From Pseudofrancisella aestuarii (GTDB lineage: Bacteria > Pseudomonadota > Gammaproteobacteria > Francisellales > Francisellaceae), in the NCBI RefSeq assembly GCF_003574475.2, contig NZ_QLIS02000001.1:124001-188000 (forward strand): 64,000 nucleotides of DNA, read 5' to 3'. Numbering within the stretch: position 1 is the stretch's first letter; each line of letters begins with the position of its first letter. Under the pieces are notes generated by a model. That model made no database searches and had not been told where the DNA came from. It worked only from the letters and a program-made list of their open reading frames with translations. Shown here one piece after another: positions 6,556 through 16,634 of this stretch. Made by a program: the position numbers and the translations under genes.

Positions 6556-9234
6556 TTATTGTTTTTCCCAAACACTGCTATTTGATGGAGTTTCACCTTT
6601 AGTCCACCATTTAGCTTTATAAGTGTTTCCGTTATAAGTTACTGTTTGACCACCAGTATAAGCTTGGTTTTTATCCCAAGCACCACCAACTACAAATGGT
6701 TTTTCCCAAACACCACCATTTGATGGAGTATCACCTTGTGTCCACCATTTAGCTGTATATGTTGTACCATTATATGTTACCTTGTCCCCAGTATTGTAAA
6801 CCTTGCTAGAATCCCATGTTCCATTGCTAGGAGCTGGAGTCGGCGCAGGTGTTGGAGCTGGAGTCGGCGCAGGTGTTGGAGCTGGAGTCGGCGCAGGTGT
6901 TGGAGCTGGAGTCGGCGCAGGTGTTGGAGCTGGAGTCGGCGCAGGTGTTGGAGCTGCTGAACCTACTTTTTCCCATGCGTATTGACCATAAATTCCAAGT
7001 ATATTATAAGCTGAATTTGAACACCATCCACCTTCTATACACTTATAATTATTACCATCAGAAGCTGTAACAATATCTCCAGTCTTATATGCATTTCCTG
7101 CAACATAATTTTGATAATTACCTGGAGCTGGAGTTGGCTCAGGTGTTGGAGTCGGAGTCGGCTCAGGTGTTGGAGTCGGAGTCGGCTCTGGAACTGAATT
7201 ATTAACAGTAGTAAATTGTATACTATCTTTCTTAGATGTACCTGATGATGAGTTAGCAATAACTTCAATACTATAACTAGCTCCTTCTTCTAAATTAGTA
7301 AGAATATAATTTTGACTAGTAATGTTTGAAGCCACAGTACTTCCATCAAGAAGAACTGTATAAGTTATAGAGCCATCAATTTCTGGCTTATTCCAAGAAA
7401 TATTAGCAGATGTTTCAGTTATATTATCAACTGATGCATAAAGAGCATCAGACTGATATACTTTAGCTACAGCCTCAATTAGAGATTTATTAGGATCTGT
7501 AGAGTCACCATCTGCTTCCCAGAACATAGTTCCACCAAGATTCATACTCTTAGCATATTTAGTTTTTTCACCTACAGACCAAACATCATCATAAGTAATG
7601 AAAGTTTTTGTAGAAGGACTATATGCCCAAGGTTGAAGCGCTACTTTACCATACTTGTTAAATATATCTATATTTGATTTTGTATCATAGAATTTTAAAT
7701 TAGATAATCCACTTACAGGTTTTGATGTGCCACAACCATTTACAGGATCAGCTACTGGATTGATTAAACATTTATAGTCAAATACTCCATTTTCATAGTC
7801 ACCAAAACCAGGAGCTGTTATAGTTTCAAATAATCCACCATTTGTATCACTATCTACCATCATAGATCTTGCATATAAAGGTAGACCTACTATTAATTTA
7901 TCGGCAGGTACACCAGCTTTAATATAAGCATCAACGGAACCTTTAATTGACCAGCCACCTTCTTTACCTATTGCTTGATCTAAAGTAGATCCATCACCAG
8001 CATCAGTAACGTTATCTTGAGCATCAGCTGGTGATTCTCCAGCTGTATATACTTTATTTTGATATGGAGTATCACTAGGGAAGTCAAGTGACGCTTGGAA
8101 GTATGCAGGGAATCCTGTTCCCCATGCACCTTGATAGTCATAGTTCATGATATTAATTTCATCTACAGTTTGCCCAACTTGTTTCCAGAAGTCTGGTACA
8201 CTATTTGGGTTACTAGAATTTTCCATAGCTTCTATACGGCTTCTAGCACCATTAACAGCTATAGCAAGATAGTATTTCTTACCATCTGCTTGACTAGCTT
8301 TATCTAATTCTGTACGAAGAACTTTAAGGAAAGCTAACATTTTCTTAGATGGAGCAACTTCATTACCATAGTCAGACCACCATTCCCAGTCAATATCTAT
8401 ACCATTGAAGCCAAGCTTACGCATCAACTCTACTGACTGCTTAGCAAAATTTTGCATACTTTGTTGGTTTGAAGCTAATGCATCAAACATTGGAGCTGTA
8501 GTAACTCCATTATTAGTCCAACCACCAAATGATAAAAATGATTTTAAATAAGGATATTTTTGAGCTGCTCTAGCTGCTGCAGAAAGTCCCCATGTATCAG
8601 CTGAAGCATCTAAAGTTTTTATATTACCAGTTGACTTATCAAATCCTATAAAAGCATAAATTATAGTATTTAATTTGTCATATTTGAAAGTATATGGGTC
8701 GTATTTACGTCCCCAAACTGCCCATTGAGCATAATATGCAGCATTAGTATATCCTGGAGCTGGATCTTTACATACGTTATCAGCACAAGGCCTTTCAATT
8801 TGTAAATCTTTACCATCAACTTTTAGATCGTATATTATAGGAACTACAACACCAGGTAATACAATAGCATTACCAGAATCAGTTCCCATAATGTCACAAG
8901 ATTGGGTTAAGTTTAGTGATCCGCCATTACTTAGTGATAATTTAGTTACATAGTTTCCATTAGCATTTTGAGTAGTATCATATTTAATAAGATCTGCTCT
9001 AGCTCCAAAACATGTACCCCAACCCGTTTTAGGTTTGAAGTTACTAGTAAACTCAACTACTTTTGCAGAAGATACATTACTAATTTTTAGAACTATTTTA
9101 TTGTTATAGTCTTTAAATGGTGCCTGAAAATCATACGTTTCAACGTTGTTTACAGGAGTAGCATTTACCATAGAAAATGAGCTTAAACCCATTAATGCGC
9201 AAACTGCTGAGACTAATTTCGTTTTGTTTCTCAT
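6556..9234 (-). CDS. Secreted multi-domain chitinase (GH18, FnIII, chitin-binding)
   Basis: Extracellular endochitinase, 892 aa from the ATG at 9234, chosen because GGAAAG precedes it and a signal peptide follows ([10 protein letters not shown]... SMVNA, cut near 25). An in-frame upstream extension to 9324 lacks both. Order: beta-rich N-terminal domain about 30-150; GH18 barrel about 163-600 with SFGGW at 235-239, the active-site block [11 protein letters not shown] (276-286, acid Glu284) and MNYD at 363-366; FnIII 600-678; PT/PE linker 680-705; CBM-like module 706-757; long PTPA linker; two CBM5/12-type modules ending at the C-terminus (each with AKWWT and VWEK). The first Asp of the usual DGxDxDxE is Asn277, a tolerated variant in the family. 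Likely lets the cell use chitin from aquatic hosts or particles. Confidence 0.95.
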   Translation of the reverse strand: MRNKTKLVSAVCALMGLSSFSMVNATPVNNVETYDFQAPFKDYNNKIVLKISNVSSAKVVEFTSNFKPKTGWGTCFGARADLIKYDTTQNANGNYVTKLSLSNGGSLNLTQSCDIMGTDSGNAIVLPGVVVPIIYDLKVDGKDLQIERPCADNVCKDPAPGYTNAAYYAQWAVWGRKYDPYTFKYDKLNTIIYAFIGFDKSTGNIKTLDASADTWGLSAAARAAQKYPYLKSFLSFGGWTNNGVTTAPMFDALASNQQSMQNFAKQSVELMRKLGFNGIDIDWEWWSDYGNEVAPSKKMLAFLKVLRTELDKASQADGKKYYLAIAVNGARSRIEAMENSSNPNSVPDFWKQVGQTVDEINIMNYDYQGAWGTGFPAYFQASLDFPSDTPYQNKVYTAGESPADAQDNVTDAGDGSTLDQAIGKEGGWSIKGSVDAYIKAGVPADKLIVGLPLYARSMMVDSDTNGGLFETITAPGFGDYENGVFDYKCLINPVADPVNGCGTSKPVSGLSNLKFYDTKSNIDIFNKYGKVALQPWAYSPSTKTFITYDDVWSVGEKTKYAKSMNLGGTMFWEADGDSTDPNKSLIEAVAKVYQSDALYASVDNITETSANISWNKPEIDGSITYTVLLDGSTVASNITSQNYILTNLEEGASYSIEVIANSSSGTSKKDSIQFTTVNNSVPEPTPTPTPEPTPTPTPEPTPAPGNYQNYVAGNAYKTGDIVTASDGNNYKCIEGGWCSNSAYNILGIYGQYAWEKVGSAAPTPAPTPAPTPAPTPAPTPAPTPAPTPAPTPAPTPAPTPAPSNGTWDSSKVYNTGDKVTYNGTTYTAKWWTQGDTPSNGGVWEKPFVVGGAWDKNQAYTGGQTVTYNGNTYKAKWWTKGETPSNSSVWEKQ
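6830..6956. repeat. 24-base tandem repeat in the chitinase linker
   Basis: Five perfect copies of GGAGCTGGAGTCGGCGCAGGTGTT start at 6830, 6854, 6878, 6902 and 6926, followed by 7 more bases. Each unit encodes eight residues (PTPAPTPA) on the minus strand. The unit is a multiple of three, so copy-number change keeps the frame. It is far richer in G+C than its surroundings, and the third positions are identical in every copy, pointing to recent expansion or gene-conversion homogenisation. Confidence 0.95.
7131..7192. repeat. Second, shorter 24-base linker repeat in the chitinase
   Basis: GGTGTTGGAGTCGGAGTCGGCTC occurs twice in tandem, flanked by degenerate partial copies. It encodes the [15 protein letters not shown] linker between the FnIII domain and the first chitin-binding module. 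It is less uniform than the array at 6830, so probably older. Confidence 0.8.
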
Positions 9235-9445
9235 AGAGCTTTCCTTTAGTTGTTTAGTTAAAATATAAATATTTTTATTAATTATATGTTGTATAAAAGT
9301 TATTTCAATTAATGTATACAGCAAATATATTTATTTATAATAATTTTAAACTTAAAAATAAATTATACAACAAATACTGACCATAATATTAAAATTAAAT
9401 TAATTAATTGTTATAATAATATTAAGATTGGAAAGTTAATTAGAC

Positions 9446-12400
9446 TTAATTTTTTGTTAAAAGTTTTATAAAGCTTTCTATAAAACTTAATCTTTCTTCA
9501 GCTGTTTTGGTAATTTTAGTTATAAGTAAATCTTGATCTTTTGATAGTTTAAAATCCATAGGTCTACTTTGAATAGCTTTTATTAATAAAGAAGGATCAA
9601 ATTTTAATGGTGTTGAAAATACTATTTTTCCACTAGTGCTAAACATTTTAATTTGTTGTATTCCTAGCTTCATGGCATCTAATCTAATATGAGCAACTTT
9701 TAATAGGTATTGTACTTCTAAAGGAAGTAGTCCAAAACGATCAATAAGTTCAATTTTTATATCTATTAATTGTTTATGATCTGCTTTAGATATTCTTTTA
9801 TAAATATTTAGTCTAGTATTTACATCGTTTACATAGTCATCCGTTATAAGAGTTGGAATATTTAGTTCGACTTCACAAGTATTCGCATTTATAAGCTCTT
9901 CTACATTTAATTCTTTGCCAGCTTTTATATTAGCAATAGTCTTATCTAAAAGTTCCATATATAAATTTAGACCAATACCATCAATGTTTCCACTTTGCTC
10001 TTTGCCTAATATTTCACCAGCACCTCGAATCTCTAAATCATGATTGGCAAGCATAAAGCCACCACCAAGAGAATCTGTAGAATCAATAGCGTCTAATCTT
10101 TTTCTAGCATCTTTAGTAATACTAGTCTCATCAGAGATTAGTAAATAAGCATATGCTTGGTGATGAGACCTTCCAACACGACCTCTAAGCTGATGTAATT
10201 GTGCAAGCCCAAACTTGTTAGCATTCTCTATAATTAGAGTATTAGCATTTGGAATATCTATACCTGTTTCAATAATAGTTGTACAAAGTAATATATGAAA
10301 TTTGTTATGTTTAAAATCAAACATAACTTTCTGAATTTCTCTTTCACTCATTTGTCCATGAGCAACGGTAATTCTACACTTTGGAAACATCTCCTCTAGA
10401 ATTTCTTTTTTCTTTTGAATAGTTTCGACATGATTGTGAAGATAGAATATTTGTCCACCACGCATAGTTTCTCTAAGTATAGCTTCTCTAACTATATTAC
10501 TATCATATTCTTTAACAAAGGTTTTTACAGATAATCTTTTAGCAGGAGGAGAGGCTATTATAGAAAGATCTCTAAGCGAGGAAAACGCCATACTCAAGCT
10601 TCTTGGTATAGGTGTGGCTGACATTGTTAAGATATCTATTTCAGCCTTTAAAGCTTTTAGTTTCTCTTTTTGATCAACTCCAAAACGATGTTCTTCATCT
10701 ATTATTAGTAGACCTAAATTCTTAAATTTAATTTTAGAAGAGATAAGTTTATGTGTTCCAATAATAATATCGACATTACCTTTTTCTAAATCTTCAAATA
10801 ACTCTTCTTGTTTTTTTGCTGTTTTTGAGCGAGTAATAACTTCTATATTTACAGCAGTATTAGCAAAGCGATCTCTAAAATTATTATAATGCTGTTGGGC
10901 TAATATTGTAGTAGGTACAAGTATAGCTACTTGTTTCTGATTATGTGTAGCTAAAAAAGCGGCTCTCATTGCCACCTCTGTTTTACCAAAACCAACGTCT
11001 CCACAGATTAATCTGTCCATTGGCTTACTTGCTATCATATCTTTAAAAACATCAGAGATAGCTTTTTGTTGATCTAAAGTTTCTTCATATGGAAAATCAG
11101 CACAAAATCTAAGATACTCTTGTTCATCAAGATGATTTGAGAAACCTTGTTTTAATTCTCTTTTTGCGTAAATTTCTAATAAATTAGCAGCAACATCAAT
11201 AATTCTTTTTATAGCCTTATCTTTTTGCTTGCTCCATTTATCAGTGCCTAATTTATTTAAAACAATATTATCTGTAATAGATGAGTTATATATACTTATT
11301 AAATTTAAAGATGTTACAGGAACATAGATTTTCGCATTATCAGCATATTTTAGTAATATAAACTCATCTTTCTTGTTATTAATCTCTAGAATTTCTAAAC
11401 CTTCATATTTTCCAATCCCATAGTTAATATGGACTATGTGCATACCTTTTTTTAAATCTGTTAAGTCTTTTAAATCAACTGTAGGTAAGTCATCAAAATT
11501 TTTAGATTTAGCTATAGCCTTAGTATGTTCTGGAAAAAGCTCTGATTCTGTAATTATTACTATTTTACTAGAAATAACTATACCTTCTTGAAAAGGCGAA
11601 TATATAAGAGAGTATTTACTGTCTGAATTTAGTGCATCATCTAAACTTTTAAAATTAGATAGTTTTAACCCTATTTTTTTGAGATGCTCTTGAAGAATCT
11701 CTCCTCTTCCTAAGGTATCTGTCGAAAATATTATCTTTTCAAAGGATTTGTTATCTAAAAAATTTTGTAAATTATTAAATGGTTTATTTAGTTTATAGTT
11801 TGCATTTATATTTGGTAAATTATCGATAGGTAAAATTTTTGATTTGCTAATATCATTTTCTAACCATTTTATTACTTTATAATTTTTAATGTTTTCTTGT
11901 ATATTTTCTAGAGTTAAGAAAAGTTCTCTATATTCTAAAATCGGCCTATCAATATCTATATTAAGTTGTTTATATCTATTTTTAACTTCTTCAGTAAAAG
12001 CATTAATAGAGCTATAAATATCACCAAATAAATGGATATTTAAATTTTGAGGTAAATAATCGAATATATTTTCTAACTTTTTATAAAATAATGGAGTATA
12101 GAATTCAATACCACTAAAAAACTCTTTGTTCTTTATATATTTTACAATGCTACTATTTTTTACATTACTTCCAAAAAAATCTTCTAATTTATTTAGAGCA
12201 AGGTTGATTGAGTCATTATTGTAAATAATTTCATGAGTCGGGATTAAGCTAATTTCTTCTATGCTATTAGATGATCTCTGTGTTTCTATATCTAGCTCTT
12301 TTATACTATCAACTTCATCATCAAATAAATCTATTCTATAAGGTATATTTGAACCAATGGGGTATATGTCTATAATGTTTCCACGAATGCTAAATTCACC

Positions 12401-12871
12401 TTTCTCAAATACATTATTAACAAAGCTATATCCTAGATCAATAAGTTTAGATTTTTGTTTAGTGATATCAAAGGTGTCGTTAACTTTTAAGATAAAGCTA
12501 TTTTGCTCTAGGAATATCTTTGGAGCTAATTTCTTTAAAATTGTAGAAATATTAGAGATTAAAATAGTATTTTTAGGGTTATTTTCTAACTTGTATAATA
12601 TTTTCTGTCTAGTAGATAAGATATCATTGGAAGCTGAAAATCTATCATAAGCAAGTATCTCTAAGCTAGGAAAATATAGCACTTCAAGTTTAGAGTCTTT
12701 TGTTAAATATTTTAGTTCATCATAAATTTTTGATGCTTGTTGAGAGTCTTCTGTAATTATAAAATGAAAATTATTATTACTTTTTATAAATTCCTTTATG
12801 AAAATACTAAAAGAAGGGCCATAAGCATTAGAAATTATAGTGTCTTTAGAATTTATAGTATTAGGAATCAT
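9446..12871 (-). CDS. mfd: Transcription-repair coupling factor
   Basis: Superfamily 2 translocase that removes RNA polymerase stalled at DNA damage and recruits UvrA. The 1141 aa chain has the N-terminal UvrB-like module (about 1-330), the CarD-like RNA polymerase-interaction domain (DLKKGMHIVHINYGIGKYEG, ~475-494), the helicase Walker A GDVGFGKTE near 625, the DEEH box, the RecG-like motif block with QLRGRVGRS near 900, and the C-terminal TRCF D7 domain. Length is normal. It starts with ATG at 12871, and the 211 bases between its stop and the chitinase start hold only AT-rich DNA with the chitinase promoter region. Confidence 0.97.
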   Translation of the reverse strand: MIPNTINSKDTIISNAYGPSFSIFIKEFIKSNNNFHFIITEDSQQASKIYDELKYLTKDSKLEVLYFPSLEILAYDRFSASNDILSTRQKILYKLENNPKNTILISNISTILKKLAPKIFLEQNSFILKVNDTFDITKQKSKLIDLGYSFVNNVFEKGEFSIRGNIIDIYPIGSNIPYRIDLFDDEVDSIKELDIETQRSSNSIEEISLIPTHEIIYNNDSINLALNKLEDFFGSNVKNSSIVKYIKNKEFFSGIEFYTPLFYKKLENIFDYLPQNLNIHLFGDIYSSINAFTEEVKNRYKQLNIDIDRPILEYRELFLTLENIQENIKNYKVIKWLENDISKSKILPIDNLPNINANYKLNKPFNNLQNFLDNKSFEKIIFSTDTLGRGEILQEHLKKIGLKLSNFKSLDDALNSDSKYSLIYSPFQEGIVISSKIVIITESELFPEHTKAIAKSKNFDDLPTVDLKDLTDLKKGMHIVHINYGIGKYEGLEILEINNKKDEFILLKYADNAKIYVPVTSLNLISIYNSSITDNIVLNKLGTDKWSKQKDKAIKRIIDVAANLLEIYAKRELKQGFSNHLDEQEYLRFCADFPYEETLDQQKAISDVFKDMIASKPMDRLICGDVGFGKTEVAMRAAFLATHNQKQVAILVPTTILAQQHYNNFRDRFANTAVNIEVITRSKTAKKQEELFEDLEKGNVDIIIGTHKLISSKIKFKNLGLLIIDEEHRFGVDQKEKLKALKAEIDILTMSATPIPRSLSMAFSSLRDLSIIASPPAKRLSVKTFVKEYDSNIVREAILRETMRGGQIFYLHNHVETIQKKKEILEEMFPKCRITVAHGQMSEREIQKVMFDFKHNKFHILLCTTIIETGIDIPNANTLIIENANKFGLAQLHQLRGRVGRSHHQAYAYLLISDETSITKDARKRLDAIDSTDSLGGGFMLANHDLEIRGAGEILGKEQSGNIDGIGLNLYMELLDKTIANIKAGKELNVEELINANTCEVELNIPTLITDDYVNDVNTRLNIYKRISKADHKQLIDIKIELIDRFGLLPLEVQYLLKVAHIRLDAMKLGIQQIKMFSTSGKIVFSTPLKFDPSLLIKAIQSRPMDFKLSKDQDLLITKITKTAEERLSFIESFIKLLTKN

Positions 12872-12911
12872 ATTTAAAGAAAGTTAAAGTATAAAAGAAA
12901 AATAAGAGTAA

Positions 12912-13598
12912 TTAGTCTCTGTCACCAGCAATAGCGCCAAAGAATTGAAGTAGGGTAACGAAGATATTAAATAAAGAGACATATATATTAACAGTAGCTA
13001 ATATATAGTTAGTTTCTTCACCTCTAACAATAGCATTTGTCTGCCATAATATAAAACCACCAGAAATAAAAGCAATTACTAAAGAGATTACTAAAGCTAA
13101 AGCAGGTAACTGTAAAAATATATTAAGAACTATAGCTACTAAAGCAACTATTGCACCAATAGCACAAAAAGCACCAACTCTATTAAAGTTTCTTCTAGGA
13201 TTCATAGCTATTGCAGATAAGCCTAAGAATATAGCTCCAGTAGTTCCAAGAGCCATCATTATAAGCTCTGATCCATTTTTGAATGTAGCTATATACATAT
13301 TTAAGATAGGACCTAATGTATATCCTAAAAGACCAGTTAAAGCAAAAGTTAAAACTATTCCCATAGGAGAGTTTTTAGTTGCATTAATACCAAATAGTAG
13401 TCCTATATAAACTACAATCATAAGTAGAGGATTTATAAATCCAGCACCAGATTGCATTGCTATAAAAGCAGTAAATGCACTAAAAAGTAAAGTCATAGAT
13501 AGTAACCAATAAGTATTTCTAAGAACTTTATTAGCTCTAATTGTTGATTCTTGGCTTAAAGAATCTATAACTCTAGTATTATTTTCAAAATTATTCAT
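12912..13598 (-). CDS. Bax inhibitor-1/YccA family membrane protein
   Basis: Inner-membrane protein of the UPF0005/BI-1 family. The 228 aa chain has about seven hydrophobic helices after a 25-residue polar N-terminus, and the last segment ends in FGAIAGDRD, the aspartate-bearing C-terminal tail typical of YccA/YbhL-type members, which act on FtsH or as calcium leak channels. The specific role here is unknown. GAGGAAAAC precedes the ATG at 13598. It is 40 bases upstream of mfd on the same strand and may be co-transcribed. Confidence 0.88.
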   Translation of the reverse strand: MNNFENNTRVIDSLSQESTIRANKVLRNTYWLLSMTLLFSAFTAFIAMQSGAGFINPLLMIVVYIGLLFGINATKNSPMGIVLTFALTGLLGYTLGPILNMYIATFKNGSELIMMALGTTGAIFLGLSAIAMNPRRNFNRVGAFCAIGAIVALVAIVLNIFLQLPALALVISLVIAFISGGFILWQTNAIVRGEETNYILATVNIYVSLFNIFVTLLQFFGAIAGDRD

Positions 13599-13688
13599 TA
13601 TGTTTTCCTCATCTGAATTAATTCAATTTTAATATTTTTAAATCGCTAATAATATACCATAAATAGCTTCTAAATTAAATAAGAGCTT

Positions 13689-14939
13689 TTAAGCGTATAG
13701 ATATGAGATAAAGATTAAGGAAGAGAAAGTTAAAAATAAACAAGCAGTTATTGTAATTTCATTTTTACTTCCAGCAAGTAGTTTACCTAAGGAGAAAAAT
13801 ACAGGAACAATAAACACATTAATTAATAATGATATAATTGTTGCTAGAATAAACATTATTAGACTTATTGTTTCTCCAATAAATAGTACTGCAACAGCAA
13901 GTAATATAATTTTAAAAATTTCTATATAAAATATTAGTTTAATAAGTTTTAGATTGATTATAGAGCTTATTTTCAGCGTTAATATACGGGCTTTCCATGC
14001 AAAATATATTAATAAGCAAAAAATGTATTCAATGCCTAGGAAAATAGATACATTCGCACTAGAATTAACATGAAGATCTTTTAGATTAAGCTCATATTTT
14101 AAAAATGTTAAATATATAACTTTATTAACTATTATTATAAATAAGCAGAAATAAATATATTTTAAGAGTTTTTTCCCATCTTCTTTATTATTTATTAGTG
14201 TTAAGATAGTTAGGGTTATTAATGCAATTGGGAAAATAGCTATATTAAATAAACTAAATATAGCTAAATTATTTAAGTAATAAAGAACGATTAATGAAAA
14301 AGCGATATATATAGTAAATACTCCATATACACTTATATTAAATCTTTCAGTTTTATTATTTAATGAAGTATTTAATTTATAATTATATTTTAGGAAAAAA
14401 ATAAGAGTAAAAAATACAACAATAAAATAGAAAATTCTAAAGTCAAATAATGTTTTTACAAAAAGATAGTGAATAATATCACCGATAATAACACCTAGTA
14501 TAATACTAGAAAAAAATCCTAAAAAACCGTAGAGTCTTCTAGAATCAGCTTTTAGATAGAAAGAGCTTAAACTAAATAAAAGGTTAGATATAACTACTGT
14601 TAGGCCAACGGCAAATACAGCAAGCCCAAAAATCTGTATATTATGTATAGTTGAAAAAAGTAAAGCAGCCATTATAAATTGTAGGCCATGGACGATTGAT
14701 TTATTTGAGCCTAGTAAATAATTACTTATACATCCAAAAGTGGCAGCAAAAAATATTACAAAGAAATAATCTCCTCGAGTATAAAATATTCCAACTTCAC
14801 TATAGATATTAAGCAAAGACATAAAAGGATCTATGCCAGTTGAGACACATAAAGTAATAATGGCAATTATATGTAGCCCTTGAGGTTGGCTAAAATATAT
14901 ATTGCTATGAGCTTTATTACTTACTACTTGTCTTTCCAT
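13689..14939 (-). CDS. Polytopic membrane carrier, divergent MFS/POT-like
   Basis: 416 aa with about twelve predicted membrane helices. The start (residues 15-30, YFSQPQGLHIIAIITL) aligns by eye with the POT-family opening 'hPrGL..l...E.weR', but the ExxER proton-coupling motif is missing (CVSTGIDPFMS instead), so it may not be a proton-peptide symporter. A second, more normal POT carrier is encoded at 41371-42843. It is the last gene of the grxB-rnfB-nth-DUF1841 run, 4 bases after its neighbour. Substrate unknown; assignment to MFS is moderate, to POT weak. Confidence 0.5.
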   Translation of the reverse strand: MERQVVSNKAHSNIYFSQPQGLHIIAIITLCVSTGIDPFMSLLNIYSEVGIFYTRGDYFFVIFFAATFGCISNYLLGSNKSIVHGLQFIMAALLFSTIHNIQIFGLAVFAVGLTVVISNLLFSLSSFYLKADSRRLYGFLGFFSSIILGVIIGDIIHYLFVKTLFDFRIFYFIVVFFTLIFFLKYNYKLNTSLNNKTERFNISVYGVFTIYIAFSLIVLYYLNNLAIFSLFNIAIFPIALITLTILTLINNKEDGKKLLKYIYFCLFIIIVNKVIYLTFLKYELNLKDLHVNSSANVSIFLGIEYIFCLLIYFAWKARILTLKISSIINLKLIKLIFYIEIFKIILLAVAVLFIGETISLIMFILATIISLLINVFIVPVFFSLGKLLAGSKNEITITACLFLTFSSLIFISYLYA

Positions 14940-14943
14940 AGAA

Positions 14944-15372
14944 TTATTCTTTTAATACCTTTTCTAAATTAGCTACATAATCTTTTTCATTTGGAATTGA
15001 GTTATATTTTTGAGATTTCCAAATCTCCTCTGCAAGATGATCCATCATAATATGATGAACTTTATGCTCATCTTTATATTTCTCTATAAGTTTATTATAA
15101 ATACTTCTAATTTCCAAAGGTCTATTAGTTTGGTATTGCTCTATGATAGCTAAATGAAGACTCATATGTAGGAAAGGGTTTACTTGACCACTTTCAGGAG
15201 AGTAATCTGTATCAATATTTTTTTCAGTTAGCATTGATTGATATTCAGGGTGTTTTTCTATAATTCTAACTATCTGTTCTTCTAGAGGGGTAAGAACTTT
15301 CTTATTTTGAAATTTCTGCCAACTAGATATGTATAGCATACGTAACTCATTTCTATCTTGAGAGAATATCAT
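14944..15372 (-). CDS. DUF1841 family protein
   Basis: 142 aa soluble protein matching the proteobacterial DUF1841 family: opening MIFSQDRNELRMLYISSWQK, central PESGQVNPFLHMSLHLAI (59-76) and a HHIMMDHLAEEIWKSQ block (105-120) with several conserved His/Glu. No biochemical function is established that I know of. The start overlaps the nth stop by 4 bases, which suggests translational coupling. Proximity to the endonuclease III gene is common in this family and hints at, but does not show, a role in DNA or Fe-S metabolism. Confidence 0.85.
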   Translation of the reverse strand: MIFSQDRNELRMLYISSWQKFQNKKVLTPLEEQIVRIIEKHPEYQSMLTEKNIDTDYSPESGQVNPFLHMSLHLAIIEQYQTNRPLEIRSIYNKLIEKYKDEHKVHHIMMDHLAEEIWKSQKYNSIPNEKDYVANLEKVLKE

Positions 15373-16007
15373 ATGTATTTTTCCTTATCTTTATATTCGC
15401 AGTATTCAAAAATAACACAGTTTCTACATTTTGGTTTTTGAGCTGTGCAGATATATCTACCATGTAGTATTAACCAATGATGCGCATCTTTTAAATATTC
15501 TTTAGGTATTACTTTTAATAGCTTTTTTTCAACCTCAACTACATTTTTACCTTTAGCTATGGGTATTCGATTAGCTAGTCGAAAAATATGAGTATCGACA
15601 GCCATTGTTGGTTCTCCAAAGGCAGTATTTAAAATAACATTTGCGGTTTTTCTACCGACTCCAGGTAGAGATACTAAATCATCCATATTATTAGGAACGA
15701 TACTATTAAATTTATCAATTAAAATCTTACATGTTTGTATAACATTTTTTGCTTTAGTTTTATATAAACCGATTGATTTTATATATTCAGCAAGTTTTTC
15801 ATATCCTAAGTTGTAAATTTGTTCCGGAGTATTTGCTATTTTGTATAATACTGAGGTAGCTTTATTAACACTAACATCTGTTGCTTGAGCAGATAATATG
15901 ACAGCTATTAGAAGCTCAAAAGTAGAGGAATATTCTAACTCTGTAGTTGGACTTGGATTATGCTCTTTTAATGTTTCGAAGATTTTGATTCTTTTTTCTT
16001 TATTCAT
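15369..16007 (-). CDS. nth: Endonuclease III
   Basis: Base-excision repair glycosylase/AP lyase for oxidised pyrimidines. The helix-hairpin-helix LPGVGRKTANVIL (114-126) has catalytic Lys120, Asp138 is in VDTHIFRL, and the [4Fe-4S] cysteines are at 187, 194, 197 and 203 (Cx6Cx2Cx5C), the same positions as in the E. coli enzyme. Length 212 aa is normal. It overlaps rnfB upstream by 8 bases and DUF1841 downstream by 4. The rnf-nth order recalls the E. coli rsx-nth operon. Confidence 0.97.
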   Translation of the reverse strand: MNKEKRIKIFETLKEHNPSPTTELEYSSTFELLIAVILSAQATDVSVNKATSVLYKIANTPEQIYNLGYEKLAEYIKSIGLYKTKAKNVIQTCKILIDKFNSIVPNNMDDLVSLPGVGRKTANVILNTAFGEPTMAVDTHIFRLANRIPIAKGKNVVEVEKKLLKVIPKEYLKDAHHWLILHGRYICTAQKPKCRNCVIFEYCEYKDKEKYI

Positions 16008-16623
16008 TAGTGTTTTTTTTCTTATTTCTAAATTTAGCTAATGATGCGGCAATATATGCTTTTTTATCCATATCTTCTGCAGATGCGATATTTTTATATG
16101 TATCTCTTTGTTTTTCTTTTGTTTGTAACTGTTTTTGTTTATGAAAAATATATCTGTCTCTAAAGTGATTTTTTTGTTCTGTATATTGTTCATCTGTTAG
16201 TTTTTCTGGTTGTTTATTTTCAGCTAATTCAACTAGAGATATACAATCCATAGGGCAGGGCTCTATACATAGCTCACAACCTGTACACTCTGATTCTACG
16301 ATGGTATGCATTAATTTTTTTGCTCCAACAATAGCATCGACAGGGCAGGCAAGTATACATTTAGTACATCCTATGCATAAATCTTCATCAATCTTTGCTA
16401 TTGCTCTGGGTTTCTCTAAACCTAACGATTCATCAAGAGGTATCTCTTTTTTATTAAGGAGTTTAGATAATTCTTTTATTGTTTTTTTTCCACCAGTTAT
16501 ACATTTGTTATGAGTGTCGCCATTAGTTATAGCTTTTGCATAATTATAACAGTCATCATAGCCACATTTTGTACACTGTGTTTGTGGAAGGATTTTATCT
16601 ATAGCTTCAATTGATATAATCAT
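16000..16623 (-). CDS. rnfB: RnfB-like iron-sulfur protein, soluble form
   Basis: Ferredoxin-type electron carrier resembling RnfB/RsxB. Cys17, 20, 25 and 41 form the CxxCx4Cx15C cluster site of the RnfB '4Fe4S' domain; Cys83/86/89/93 and Cys113/116/119/123 form two further ferredoxin clusters. The N-terminal membrane helix of RnfB proteins is absent: the chain starts directly at the Fe-S domain (MIISIEAIDKILPQTQC). No other rnf genes occur in the window. It is followed by nth with 8 bases of overlap, as the last E. coli rsx gene is followed by nth. It may donate electrons to a partner other than a complete Rnf complex. Confidence 0.85.
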   Translation of the reverse strand: MIISIEAIDKILPQTQCTKCGYDDCYNYAKAITNGDTHNKCITGGKKTIKELSKLLNKKEIPLDESLGLEKPRAIAKIDEDLCIGCTKCILACPVDAIVGAKKLMHTIVESECTGCELCIEPCPMDCISLVELAENKQPEKLTDEQYTEQKNHFRDRYIFHKQKQLQTKEKQRDTYKNIASAEDMDKKAYIAASLAKFRNKKKNTNE

Positions 16624-16634
16624 TTTTACACTTA

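Noticed and set aside
6830-6956. Possible CRISPR array
   Set aside because: The 24-base units are contiguous without spacers and lie in frame inside the chitinase gene.
6736-7070. Plus-strand open frames rich in Val-Gly-Ala-Gly or Trp-Ser-Arg repeats
   Set aside because: They are antisense products of the chitinase 24-base repeat array; the minus-strand frame encodes a coherent signal-peptide enzyme with recognisable domains.
9235-9324. N-terminal extension of the chitinase to 9324
   Set aside because: It would put 30 residues before a clear signal peptide and lacks a ribosome-binding site; ATG 9234 has GGAAAG at good spacing.
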